In this document: piece after piece, positions 1-7,305 of the stretch
How positions within the stretch are numbered: position 1 is the first letter of the stretch
Layout of the letters: each line of letters begins with the position of its first letter
The notes under the pieces: model-generated
Seen by the model: only the letters and a program-made list of their open reading frames with translations
The model's database searches: none
What the model was told of the DNA's origin: nothing
Position numbers and translations under genes: made by a program
From: G963674685 sp964591275
GTDB lineage: Bacteria; Lernaellota; Lernaellaia; JACKCT01
Direction of reading: 5' to 3'
Length of the DNA stretch: 62,023 nucleotides
Assembly (NCBI GenBank): GCA_964591275.1
Contig: CAZQAE010000029.1
Coordinates: 1 to 62,023, forward strand

Positions 1-462
1 GGTCTCGACCCCGTTGCACGCGAGGCCATCGTCGCAATCCTCATCGCCGTCGCAAACGCAAATGCCCCAGCCGTCCGGTACTTGCCCATTGATGCAAGCG
101 CAGTCCAGGCAATTTGGATCACCCCCTGCCACATCACAATCTTCACCCGCCTGTAAAAATCCGTCTCCACAGATGCATGACATCCAATCTTCAAGGCAAA
201 GGTTCCTGTTTTGACACCAAGAACAGCCCACTCCCTGGTCGCAATAGGTTTCGTCCAGGTCCCCGCACTCGATGCAAGCTTCGTCACTCATTTTACAAAA
301 GCCTCCTTCGACCGTGCAATAGTGACACCTCAAATCGATATTGCACTGTGCTTCAGTGTGGGGGGAACAAAGGGTCAATTGGGCGTTCGCATCAGTTGAA
401 AAGATGAAACCAATCGCCATAACGGCGATGGTCGCAACAACGAGAAAACGCACAAAACTCAT
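1..462 (-). CDS. Cys-rich secreted protein, 3' end cut off by window edge
   Basis: Reading the minus strand from the ATG at 462 gives 154 codons open to base 1, so the C-terminus lies outside the window. A GGAAGG ribosome site lies 6-10 bases upstream. The N-terminus is a Sec signal peptide (about residues 1-28, cleavage near DANA-Q). The mature part has more than 20 cysteines, including CxxC pairs, and ends in DCDDGLACNGVET. That is the start of the C-[DN]-D-G-x-x-C-N-G-x-E module also present in four other proteins of this window. It is probably an extracellular or periplasmic disulphide-rich protein. I cannot assign a function. Confidence 0.8.
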   Translation of the reverse strand, partial: MSFVRFLVVATIAVMAIGFIFSTDANAQLTLCSPHTEAQCNIDLRCHYCTVEGGFCKMSDEACIECGDLDETYCDQGVGCSWCQNRNLCLEDWMSCICGDGFLQAGEDCDVAGGDPNCLDCACINGQVPDGWGICVCDGDEDCDDGLACNGVET

Positions 463-791
463 GAGAGGCCTTCCCATATAATCAGACTCACCATTAATCG
501 CATTTCTGGTGCTTCCCTATTGAAGTGTTGTCAGCATAGCCCATCCTGTGAACGCCGGTTGAAAAGTGAAGCGTTCGGCGGTTGAAAAGTGAAGCACCTG
601 ACACGAGATTATCGATCCTTCCTATCTATGTCCAGAATCCCTTGAGGTCCTTGCTATTCTCAATCCAGCCCTCCAGTCCTTTCGGTTCGTGCCGTAACTT
701 GTTCCACAAATGCTACGGTCTCAAATTCCTAACTCTCCCTCAAATTTCCCTGCGCTTTTTACCATAAGACATATGCAGGAATAACAACTTA
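463..791. other. Intergenic stretch, likely mobile-element scar
   Basis: No convincing gene. The only open frames are short and have poor coding character. The stretch holds the promoter region of the leftmost gene (TATAT-rich near 475-482) and two 17-bp direct repeats at 556-595, listed separately. On the minus strand a short fragment between stops (HLWNKLRHEPKGLEGWIEN) could be a degraded coding remnant. Confidence 0.4.
556..595. repeat. Two 17-bp direct repeats resembling an IS21-type end
   Basis: CGGTTGAAAAGTGAAGC occurs at 556-572 and again at 579-595, a 23-bp period. Closely spaced TTGAAAAGTGA-type repeats are typical of the ends of IS21-family elements. No istA or istB lies next to them here, so this would be a solo end or scar. 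The family link is inference. Confidence 0.45.
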
Positions 792-1031
792 TCACTGAAA
801 GGAGGTGGCCATCGTGCGCCCACTCAACCAAAAAGCCCGGTCTGTCCTGGAGCAAATAACCGCGGCATTCGCATCGTCGTCATTCATGTCATCATTCACA
901 TCGTCATCATCGACGCCGCCAAGAGCGCTCCTGCTTTCATTGCAGTCACAGTCGCAAGCCAGGGAGAATAAAGAGGGAATCAGTGCAATGAAAAGCAACG
1001 ATGCGAGCGCAATGCGTGTGCCGGATTTCAT
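792..1031 (-). CDS. Small Asp-rich lipoprotein
   Basis: A 79-residue protein starting at the ATG at 1031, with GAGGAG 12 bases upstream. The signal peptide ends in a lipobox (SLFSLAC), followed by CDCNESRSALGG and an Asp-rich stalk (DDDDVNDDMNDDD). The tail after the stalk is only about 25 residues, much shorter than in the other lipoproteins here, so the gene may be a truncated relic. It is divergent from the response regulator gene, and the two share about 155 bp of upstream sequence. Function unknown; presumably anchored in the outer membrane. Confidence 0.55.
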   Translation of the reverse strand: MKSGTRIALASLLFIALIPSLFSLACDCDCNESRSALGGVDDDDVNDDMNDDDANAAVICSRTDRAFWLSGRTMATSFQ

Positions 1032-1185
1032 GAGCTTCGCAGGCTCCTCACAAGTGATACGCAGATGCATTGTATCAGGTTCCCAATACAGAAAGAAGCG
1101 CCGCTCATACCATGTTCCGGCGCATTTGTTTTCTTGCTGAAAACTAAGGCGAAAGCATTGACCATCGAGTCGATTCCTGTTTTGA

Positions 1186-1905
1186 ATGCACGTTATGAAT
1201 GTCGTCGCAACGCAAAACACAATCCTTATCGTGGAAGACGACGACGCCCTGGCCCAATTGATGGGCGAGCGATTGAGCAAAGAAGGATTTTTAGTCTCCA
1301 TTGTCTGCGACGGCCTTAATGCCCAGGCGGCCATCAGAAATCAAAACCCGGATCTGGTGGTGCTCGACATTATGCTGCCGGGAATCGACGGTTTCGAGGT
1401 GTGCCGCCGCGTCAGGCCTGAATTCAAAGGCGCCGTTTTGATGCTGACCGCACGCGACGGCGACATCGATCATGTCCTGGGCCTGGAACTGGGCGCGGAT
1501 GACTTCGTCGTCAAGCCCGTGCGCCCCAGAATTCTCATCGCAAGGATCAGAGCCTTATTGCGCAGAACGCAAAAACAGGTTGAGGATCATTGCGCTCCAG
1601 TTATCAATGTCGGCGATTTGCAGGTGGACGCCTCCCGCCGGGAAGCGAGTTTCAAGGGAAAACCGGTTGAATTGACAACGCTGGAATTTGATCTTCTGCG
1701 CCTTCTGGCCGAAAAGGCCGGTGCCGTCATGAGCCGCAACGACATTCACTTGGCTGTTTACGGCACGCCCTACGACGGCCTTGAGCGCTCCATCGACGTT
1801 TATATTTCCCGGCTCCGTCAGAAACTCGGCGATGACCCGGCCAATCCGCAATATTTGAAAACCGTGCGCGGCGCGGGATACATGCTGGTCGGCGACAAGT
1901 CATGA
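1186..1905 (+). CDS. OmpR/PhoB-family response regulator
   Basis: DNA-binding regulator of 239 residues. The receiver domain has the acidic pocket EDDD at 17-20, phospho-acceptor Asp61 (VVLDIMLPGIDGF), Thr88 and Lys110. A winged-helix effector domain follows (about 140-236), ending in the typical SRLRQKLGDD and VRGAGYML. The stop overlaps the kinase start by four bases (ATGA), so the pair is translationally coupled. No clear Shine-Dalgarno precedes ATG 1186 or ATG 1195, so the start is uncertain by three residues. The OmpR type fits the direct repeats found in front of the TonB receptor downstream. Closest named relatives in architecture are RstA and CpxR. Confidence 0.93.
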   Translation: MHVMNVVATQNTILIVEDDDALAQLMGERLSKEGFLVSIVCDGLNAQAAIRNQNPDLVVLDIMLPGIDGFEVCRRVRPEFKGAVLMLTARDGDIDHVLGLELGADDFVVKPVRPRILIARIRALLRRTQKQVEDHCAPVINVGDLQVDASRREASFKGKPVELTTLEFDLLRLLAEKAGAVMSRNDIHLAVYGTPYDGLERSIDVYISRLRQKLGDDPANPQYLKTVRGAGYMLVGDKS

Positions 1906-3215
1906 GACGGCAGTTCCTACGCTTCTATCTGGGAATCGTGATTGTTCTTTTGCTGGCTGCGGAAATCTTTTATTTCGTGGCCCTGCGTGAACTGGAAAAA
2001 GGCATTGACCGCCGCCTGGAAGGAACCATGACGCCGCTGGTCGAGATGATCGACAAGAAATACCGCGAAAGCGCCTGGGAGCCGGACGGGCGCGAGCGAT
2101 TTCTCGAATCCTTAAACGGGATCTCTCCCTATTCCATCAACCTCCTTGAGCGAAGAATTCTTTCTTTGCCCCTGGAGATTCTGAAACGCCTGGACTCGGG
2201 CGAAGTTGTCGCCCTTCAGGGCGGGCGCGACAGGTCGGTTTACGCTCTTGTCGGCGACGAATTTGTGCTCGCCATCGGTCCGATCCCATCCGGCAATACG
2301 GCCACATCCCTATACATCATGCTTCTGCCGCCGTTGGTCATGGCGATTCTGATCGGCATCGCCGTTTATCTTCTCATCCGTCCTATTGAAAAGCGAATTA
2401 GCGCCTTGTCACAAACAGCCGAGAAATTTGGCGTCGGCGAACTGAACGCACGGGCCGAAGTCGGCTCCACGCAGAGCCTCAACGAACTGGAGAAAGCCTT
2501 CAACCGCATGGCGGGCCGTATAGAAAGTTTTGTCGAAGGGCAAAGCGAAATGCTGCGCGCTGTGTCCCACGAATTGCGCACGCCTTTATCGCGCTTGTTT
2601 TTCGCCCTGGACGACGCGCAGTCCGCATCCGATGTGACAGAAAGCCGAAAGCACCTGACGCGAATCGATCATTCGCTGACCGAACTTAACGATCTCGTCG
2701 ATGAACTCATGGTGTATCTACGGCTGGACAAGGATGCCTCCCGCCCGTCGATTGAGCAGGTCGATCTTTCTCCGATGCTTGCCGATCTGGCGGCCATGGC
2801 TCACGAACTGCGTGATGGAATTGAAATCGAAATGTCCATCGAGGCCAAGGGGCCGATAGCCGATGCGTTTTATCTCAAGCGCGCGCTGAGCAATCTCGTG
2901 GTGAATGCGGTGCGTCACGCAAAGACCAGGGTTTGCGTCTCCTGCGGACGTGAGAGCGGGTATTTCCAAATTGTCGTCGAGGATGACGGCCCCGGCGTCT
3001 CGGAGGATAAAAAGCAAAAAATCTTTGATCCTTTTTATCGCATAGACAAAAGCCGGAGTTCCCAGGGCGCCGGTTTGGGCCTTGCCATCGTCGCCAGGAT
3101 CATGCAGTGGCACGGCGGCCAGGCGCGCGTTGAAAACAGCGACCTGGGAGGAGCAAGCTTCGTCCTGCGTCTGCCGGAAAAGGCGAAGCTTTCCATGAAA
3201 GATCAGGCGACGTGA
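1902..3215 (+). CDS. Sensor histidine kinase (RstB/CpxA-like architecture)
   Basis: Inner-membrane sensor of 437 residues that should phosphorylate the preceding regulator. Visible order: transmembrane helix 7-27; a periplasmic sensor of about 110 residues; second helix about 137-159; HAMP linker (PIEKRISALSQTAEKF); HisKA box with His223 (VSHELRTPLSRL); and an ATPase domain with N-box Asn335 (NLVVNAVRHA), DDGPGVS and GAGLGLAIV. All catalytic motifs are intact. The sensor domain gives no clue to the ligand. The following gene is a TonB-dependent receptor, so the signal may be the availability of that receptor's substrate, or envelope state (inference). Confidence 0.93.
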   Translation: MRRQFLRFYLGIVIVLLLAAEIFYFVALRELEKGIDRRLEGTMTPLVEMIDKKYRESAWEPDGRERFLESLNGISPYSINLLERRILSLPLEILKRLDSGEVVALQGGRDRSVYALVGDEFVLAIGPIPSGNTATSLYIMLLPPLVMAILIGIAVYLLIRPIEKRISALSQTAEKFGVGELNARAEVGSTQSLNELEKAFNRMAGRIESFVEGQSEMLRAVSHELRTPLSRLFFALDDAQSASDVTESRKHLTRIDHSLTELNDLVDELMVYLRLDKDASRPSIEQVDLSPMLADLAAMAHELRDGIEIEMSIEAKGPIADAFYLKRALSNLVVNAVRHAKTRVCVSCGRESGYFQIVVEDDGPGVSEDKKQKIFDPFYRIDKSRSSQGAGLGLAIVARIMQWHGGQARVENSDLGGASFVLRLPEKAKLSMKDQAT

Positions 3216-3287
3216 CAGAGAGCGGCATCGCCGTGGAAATGGAGCTTGGCGCCGAGGCGTTTATCGAGGGATAATCTCCGCTCTTTG

Positions 3288-3314
3288 TTACAAACTTTTA
3301 CAATCCGTTTACAT
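3288..3314 (+). promoter_or_regulatory. Tandem TTACA operator for an OmpR-family regulator
   Basis: TTACA occurs at 3288, 3298 and 3309, a 10- and 11-bp spacing that places all copies on one face of the helix. Phased direct repeats are the usual target of PhoB/OmpR regulators, and the E. coli RstA box also contains TTACA. The array sits between the regulator/kinase pair and the receptor, just upstream of the predicted promoter. Confidence 0.6.
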
Positions 3315-3322
3315 AACTCCAA

Positions 3323-3351
3323 CAGACACCTCAGAGACCTTCATTTATAGT
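3323..3351 (+). promoter_or_regulatory. Candidate activator-dependent promoter of the TonB receptor
   Basis: TATAGT at 3346-3351 is a fair -10 element. A 17-bp spacer puts the -35 at 3323-3328 (CAGACA), which is poor. A good -10 with a poor -35 directly behind a phased operator fits class II activation by the neighbouring regulator. Confidence 0.45.
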
Positions 3352-3393
3352 CCATGGCAGTTGGCTTTTATGATTTGTATAAAGGAGCTTTTG

Positions 3394-5508
3394 ATGAGGA
3401 AAACCGGAATTCATACGTTAACAATGTTTATAGTTTTGATTTTCATTGCCGGTTCGGCGTATTCCAACGATGATTCTGAAGATGCTGCGGAATCTTCGGC
3501 GCCTGAAGTTGTGGTGACAGGTAAACGAGCGCCGGAGGATCCTTTTCTTTCTGACCGTTCGATTTCGGCCTTGAATAAGCAGGCGCTCGCCGAAGCCGCG
3601 CCGCGCAATACTCCCGAAGCGCTTTGGGATGCTCCGGGAGTTTTCGTGCAGGCCACGAACTACGGCGGCGGTTCTCCCATAGTGCGCGGCCTGATCGGAC
3701 CGCAGGTGCTCATCATGGTGGACGGCGTACGCCTCAACAACTCCACCTACCGAACCGGGCCGGTCCAATATCTCAATACGATCGACAATTATTCCATCGA
3801 ACGTGTGGAAGTTCTACGCGGCCCCGGCTCCGTATTATACGGCTCGGATGCCATGGGCGGCGTGATTCAGGTTTTTCCCATCGCTCCTCGCGATACGCGC
3901 AATCCTGATCGCTTCGGTGGCGGAGGGACTGTCGCCGGTCGCTTCAGTTCCGCCGATTATGGGCGAGCCGCGCACGCGCACGCGGATGCGGGCTACGGAG
4001 CCTTCGGCGTTCTGGGCGGTGGAACCTATAAAGAAAGCGACAATCTCATAGGCGGACGCGACATCGGCGAGCAGATTTATACCGGCTACGAATCCTGGGC
4101 GGGCATCGGGCGCATGTCGCTGAATTACACCGCCTGGGGTCTGAATGTCGGCTATCTTTTCAACGAAAGCGTGGACGTCGGGCGCACGGACAAGCTCTTC
4201 GACAAGCAGTCCCTGTCCGAGTACGACAATCGCGATCAACTGATCTACGCGAAACTGCGCGGAAGCTTTAGGCCCATCAACACCGAAGCGATCCTCACAA
4301 CGTCCTACCAGGGATTTTTTGAACGCAAAGACACCATGAAAATGGCTGAAGATCTGGAAACAAAACTTGAGGGTACGCGGGACGAAACGGAAGTGGGGAC
4401 AATCGGCGCCGATCTGCAATTGGCCACAAGGCTTTTCGATAACCGGCTGCGTTTCCTCTATGGCGGCATGTGGTACGGGGATCAGGTTGACGCCACGCGC
4501 GAAAAGCGCGACAGCCCCGCCGATGAATGGGTTGAGCAGGAGGACAAGCCTTATCCCAACGGCTCAACCTACGATAACTACGGCGCCTTTTTCATGACCG
4601 AGGGTGATCCGCTCTATAGCACTTCGGGGCACATCGTTCGCTTGAGCGCCGGCGCCCGTTTACACGGTATGAGTGGGAGCGCTCCGGCGGAAGGCGATCT
4701 GCCGGAAGTTGACTTCGATCACCAGGGTACGGTGTTTCTGGCCGGAGCGCAGTATCTCTACCGTGAGTTGGCCACGCTGGCCTTCACATTCTCTCAGGGC
4801 TTCCGTTCGCCGAACCTGCAGGAAGCCATTCAACTGGGAAACACGGGCAAGTTTTTCCACATCCCCAACGACGAGTTGGAGCCGGAAACCGCCGATACCT
4901 ACGAGGCGGTGGCACGTGCAAAACTCTGGAGATTTAAGATCGGCGCCGCCGGGTACATCACGTATCTGGAAGACCTTATCAAGCGTGAGGAGACCACCTG
5001 GGAAGGGCAATCGGAGATCGATGAAATACCCGTGGTTCATAACGTCAACGGAGGCAAAGGAACCTTGCAGGGCGTAGAGCCGCAGCTCGCACTGGACATC
5101 GGGTGGGGACTCTCAATGGCGGGTCACATGACTTATACGTGGGGCGAAGAAGAGAGGGATGACGGAACTAAAGAACCGCTCACGCGGATTCCGCCGCTCT
5201 ACGGACAGGGAAAGCTGCGCTATGACACCAAGGATTTCGGCGGCTGGCGGGGATTTGCTGAATTTTACGCCCGCGGCGCGGGCCGCCAGGAGCGCCTGTC
5301 GCCGGAAGATACGCAGGACTCTCGCATCCCCGAAGGCGGGACACCCGAATGGCTGATCTGGAATCTGCGAACAGGGCTTGCGGCTCGCGACAATCTGCGA
5401 CTTGGCCTAACCGTGGAAAACCTGACAAACGTGGATTACAAGTACCACGCCTCCGGCGTGAGCGCGCCGGGAACGAACGCAATCCTTTCCGCCGAGCTCG
5501 GCTTTTAA
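3394..5508 (+). CDS. TonB-dependent outer-membrane receptor
   Basis: 704 residues from ATG 3394, preceded by AAAGGAG six bases upstream; a further-upstream TTG at 3361 is less likely. A Sec signal peptide ends near SAYS-N. An acidic stretch and a TonB box (PEVVVTGKR) follow, then a plug domain with GGGSPIVRGLIGPQVLIMVDG, VRLNNSTYRTG, IERVEVLRGPGSVLYG and SDAMGGVI. The rest has beta-barrel character, including FRSPNLQEAIQLG. It ends in ILSAELGF, the aromatic terminus used for barrel assembly. The plug resembles the haem/haemoglobin and siderophore receptor groups, but the substrate cannot be read from the sequence. No TonB/ExbBD or ABC genes are adjacent; control by the upstream two-component pair is likely. 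Confidence 0.95.
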   Translation: MRKTGIHTLTMFIVLIFIAGSAYSNDDSEDAAESSAPEVVVTGKRAPEDPFLSDRSISALNKQALAEAAPRNTPEALWDAPGVFVQATNYGGGSPIVRGLIGPQVLIMVDGVRLNNSTYRTGPVQYLNTIDNYSIERVEVLRGPGSVLYGSDAMGGVIQVFPIAPRDTRNPDRFGGGGTVAGRFSSADYGRAAHAHADAGYGAFGVLGGGTYKESDNLIGGRDIGEQIYTGYESWAGIGRMSLNYTAWGLNVGYLFNESVDVGRTDKLFDKQSLSEYDNRDQLIYAKLRGSFRPINTEAILTTSYQGFFERKDTMKMAEDLETKLEGTRDETEVGTIGADLQLATRLFDNRLRFLYGGMWYGDQVDATREKRDSPADEWVEQEDKPYPNGSTYDNYGAFFMTEGDPLYSTSGHIVRLSAGARLHGMSGSAPAEGDLPEVDFDHQGTVFLAGAQYLYRELATLAFTFSQGFRSPNLQEAIQLGNTGKFFHIPNDELEPETADTYEAVARAKLWRFKIGAAGYITYLEDLIKREETTWEGQSEIDEIPVVHNVNGGKGTLQGVEPQLALDIGWGLSMAGHMTYTWGEEERDDGTKEPLTRIPPLYGQGKLRYDTKDFGGWRGFAEFYARGAGRQERLSPEDTQDSRIPEGGTPEWLIWNLRTGLAARDNLRLGLTVENLTNVDYKYHASGVSAPGTNAILSAELGF

Positions 5509-5515
5509 TACCCCG

Positions 5516-5548
5516 GGGCCGGCGGATCGTCCCGCCGGTTCCCTTTTT
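5516..5548 (+). terminator. Intrinsic terminator after the TonB receptor
   Basis: CCGGCGG (5519-5525) pairs with CCGCCGG (5532-5538) across a 6-base loop and is followed by TTCCCTTTTTC. Confidence 0.7.
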
Positions 5549-5656
5549 CAATCTTCCATTTCAATCTTCCATTTTCTTCCGACAATCTCGTTTGACGCGG
5601 TAACTTTGTCAGCGTAAATTCAAGCCTTGGTTTCCCACTCTTTTGGAGAAACGAAC

Positions 5657-7150
5657 ATGTTGCTGTTTTCGCGCAAGATGTCGTTATTGGCCGCTGCTCT
5701 TTGCCTCCTGGTCTTTTCCCTGATTTCCGAACAGGTCCACGCGATTTCCGGCGAAGAAATGCGAACCGTATTTGTCATCGGCGACATCGCAGACGATGGT
5801 TTCGGCGAAGGAGTCCCGCTGCAGGCGTGGGTCGTATATGAGGATCAATTGATTCTCGCCGAGACCTGGAATGTCGAGACGCGCGATGGCGGCGCCGTTG
5901 GGCTGGCCGTGGACGCCGACAACGAATACCTGTTCCTGTCCTTCGAGTTCAGCGACACCATCGATGTTTTCAGCGCTCGGGATGCGTCATTTATCACGCA
6001 GATCGAATTGGAGGGAACGAGTGACCTGGCGGGCATGGTCATGCATCCCGGACGGGGACATCTTTACGTAGTGGACCGGGGCGAGCCGGATGTCTTTGTC
6101 TTTGATACCAGCAATAACTTCGCCCTGGTCGATCAGTGGCGTCTGAATCTGGGCGAAGGAGCCTGGGGCATCGACATGCTCGGTGATTTTCTCTTCATCA
6201 GCGATCCTGAAACGGATGGCACTAACGACGTGCGCTGGTTTGATATTGACGACCATTGGCAGGAAGGCCGGGCCATGTTGCCGTACAGCGCCACGGGCGT
6301 AGTGGCATTCGATGATATCGAGAATCCGGAAAACGGCCCGATCATCGTCACGACGGAATTCGATGGCAGCCGTTTCGGACCCTGTGACATGATGCAGCGA
6401 TACGCGGCGGGAAGCGGGGAACTGAGTACAAAAAATGTCGGCCTTTCGGGCAAGGGTCTCTCGGCCAATCCGGCCAAAAACCTGATTTACGTGGCGCACG
6501 GATCAGGAAACGATGCGGAACTAAAAGTTTTCGACGCAAAGACCCTGCAGATCCTGCACATTTATCACCTGGAAAACGGCAACCGTCCCACGGATGTCCT
6601 GGCCAGCCCGATCCCCTTCGGCGGTTCACTATCGAAAAGCTGCGTGTCCCACCCGGACGGCGTGATCCGGGCCGGAGATGAAGTCATCTTTCGGATCGTC
6701 ATCACAAACAGAAGCTCCAGTTCCCTGATCTTCCTGCCTTTGCAGGATATTTACGACAACACGCAACTTACATTCCAGGACGCGGATCCATCGCCGGACG
6801 AATATTTCGACGACGGTCAAATTGACTGGAGCGACTTGACGATCTCCTTTCACGCCAACCTGCCGCCCGGAGATTCTTATAGCGTTGATGTGACATTCGA
6901 AGCCCTAACAAGCTGCGTTGTCGATCTTGAAGGAAGCAACCTCGCGCGTATTGAGGATGGTCGCGACAACTCGGGTCGCCCACTTTTCATCGCGGGGGTT
7001 TTCGACTACGCCATCACTTGCGAAAGCGATGACGACGATGATGATAAACAAGACGACGATGTGGAAACGGATGTGCCAGTCGATGAGGATGATAAAGACG
7101 AGGGCTGGCCGGTCGGCAAAGTCACCGGCGGCTGCTGCGGGTGTGAATGA
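5657..7150 (+). CDS. Secreted beta-propeller protein with Asp-rich stalk and CCGCE terminus
   Basis: 497 residues from ATG 5657, with GGAGAA seven bases upstream. The signal peptide is of Sec type I (cleavage near VHA-I). Residues about 40-320 contain repeated beta-propeller strands (GLAVDADNEYLF, HPGRGHLYVVDRGEP, NPAKNLIYVAHGSGND), as in SMP-30/YVTN-type propellers. A DUF11-like beta-sandwich follows (about 330-450, DEVIFRIVITNRSS). The C-terminus is an acidic stalk (DDDDDDKQDDDVETD) ending in GGCCGCE. There is no lipobox and no C-terminal transmembrane helix, so the terminal Cys motif is a candidate anchoring signal. Substrate or role unknown. Confidence 0.85.
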   Translation: MLLFSRKMSLLAAALCLLVFSLISEQVHAISGEEMRTVFVIGDIADDGFGEGVPLQAWVVYEDQLILAETWNVETRDGGAVGLAVDADNEYLFLSFEFSDTIDVFSARDASFITQIELEGTSDLAGMVMHPGRGHLYVVDRGEPDVFVFDTSNNFALVDQWRLNLGEGAWGIDMLGDFLFISDPETDGTNDVRWFDIDDHWQEGRAMLPYSATGVVAFDDIENPENGPIIVTTEFDGSRFGPCDMMQRYAAGSGELSTKNVGLSGKGLSANPAKNLIYVAHGSGNDAELKVFDAKTLQILHIYHLENGNRPTDVLASPIPFGGSLSKSCVSHPDGVIRAGDEVIFRIVITNRSSSSLIFLPLQDIYDNTQLTFQDADPSPDEYFDDGQIDWSDLTISFHANLPPGDSYSVDVTFEALTSCVVDLEGSNLARIEDGRDNSGRPLFIAGVFDYAITCESDDDDDDKQDDDVETDVPVDEDDKDEGWPVGKVTGGCCGCE

Positions 7151-7305
7151 TTTCGAAAACTGAAGCGTTTTCGCTAATCGCATGCGCCCATTTTCATTTT
7201 TAAATTTTCCTGAAAATTGTTTTGTTAACCAAATATTTGCAAAGGGTTAGCATTTTGTTTGCCTTTTCGTTAATATCCAGCGGTGTTTTCAAAGAGGGCA
7301 ATGTC

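Noticed and set aside
582..767. 61-codon open frame on the plus strand
   Set aside because: Begins inside the 17-bp repeats, has no ribosome site and has random-looking composition.
3203..3265. 20-codon GTG frame after the histidine kinase
   Set aside because: Too short, with no ribosome site and no recognisable feature.
7190..7240. AT-rich hairpin after the beta-propeller gene as terminator
   Set aside because: AATTTTCCTGAAAATT is weak and the T-run is broken; not strong enough to list.
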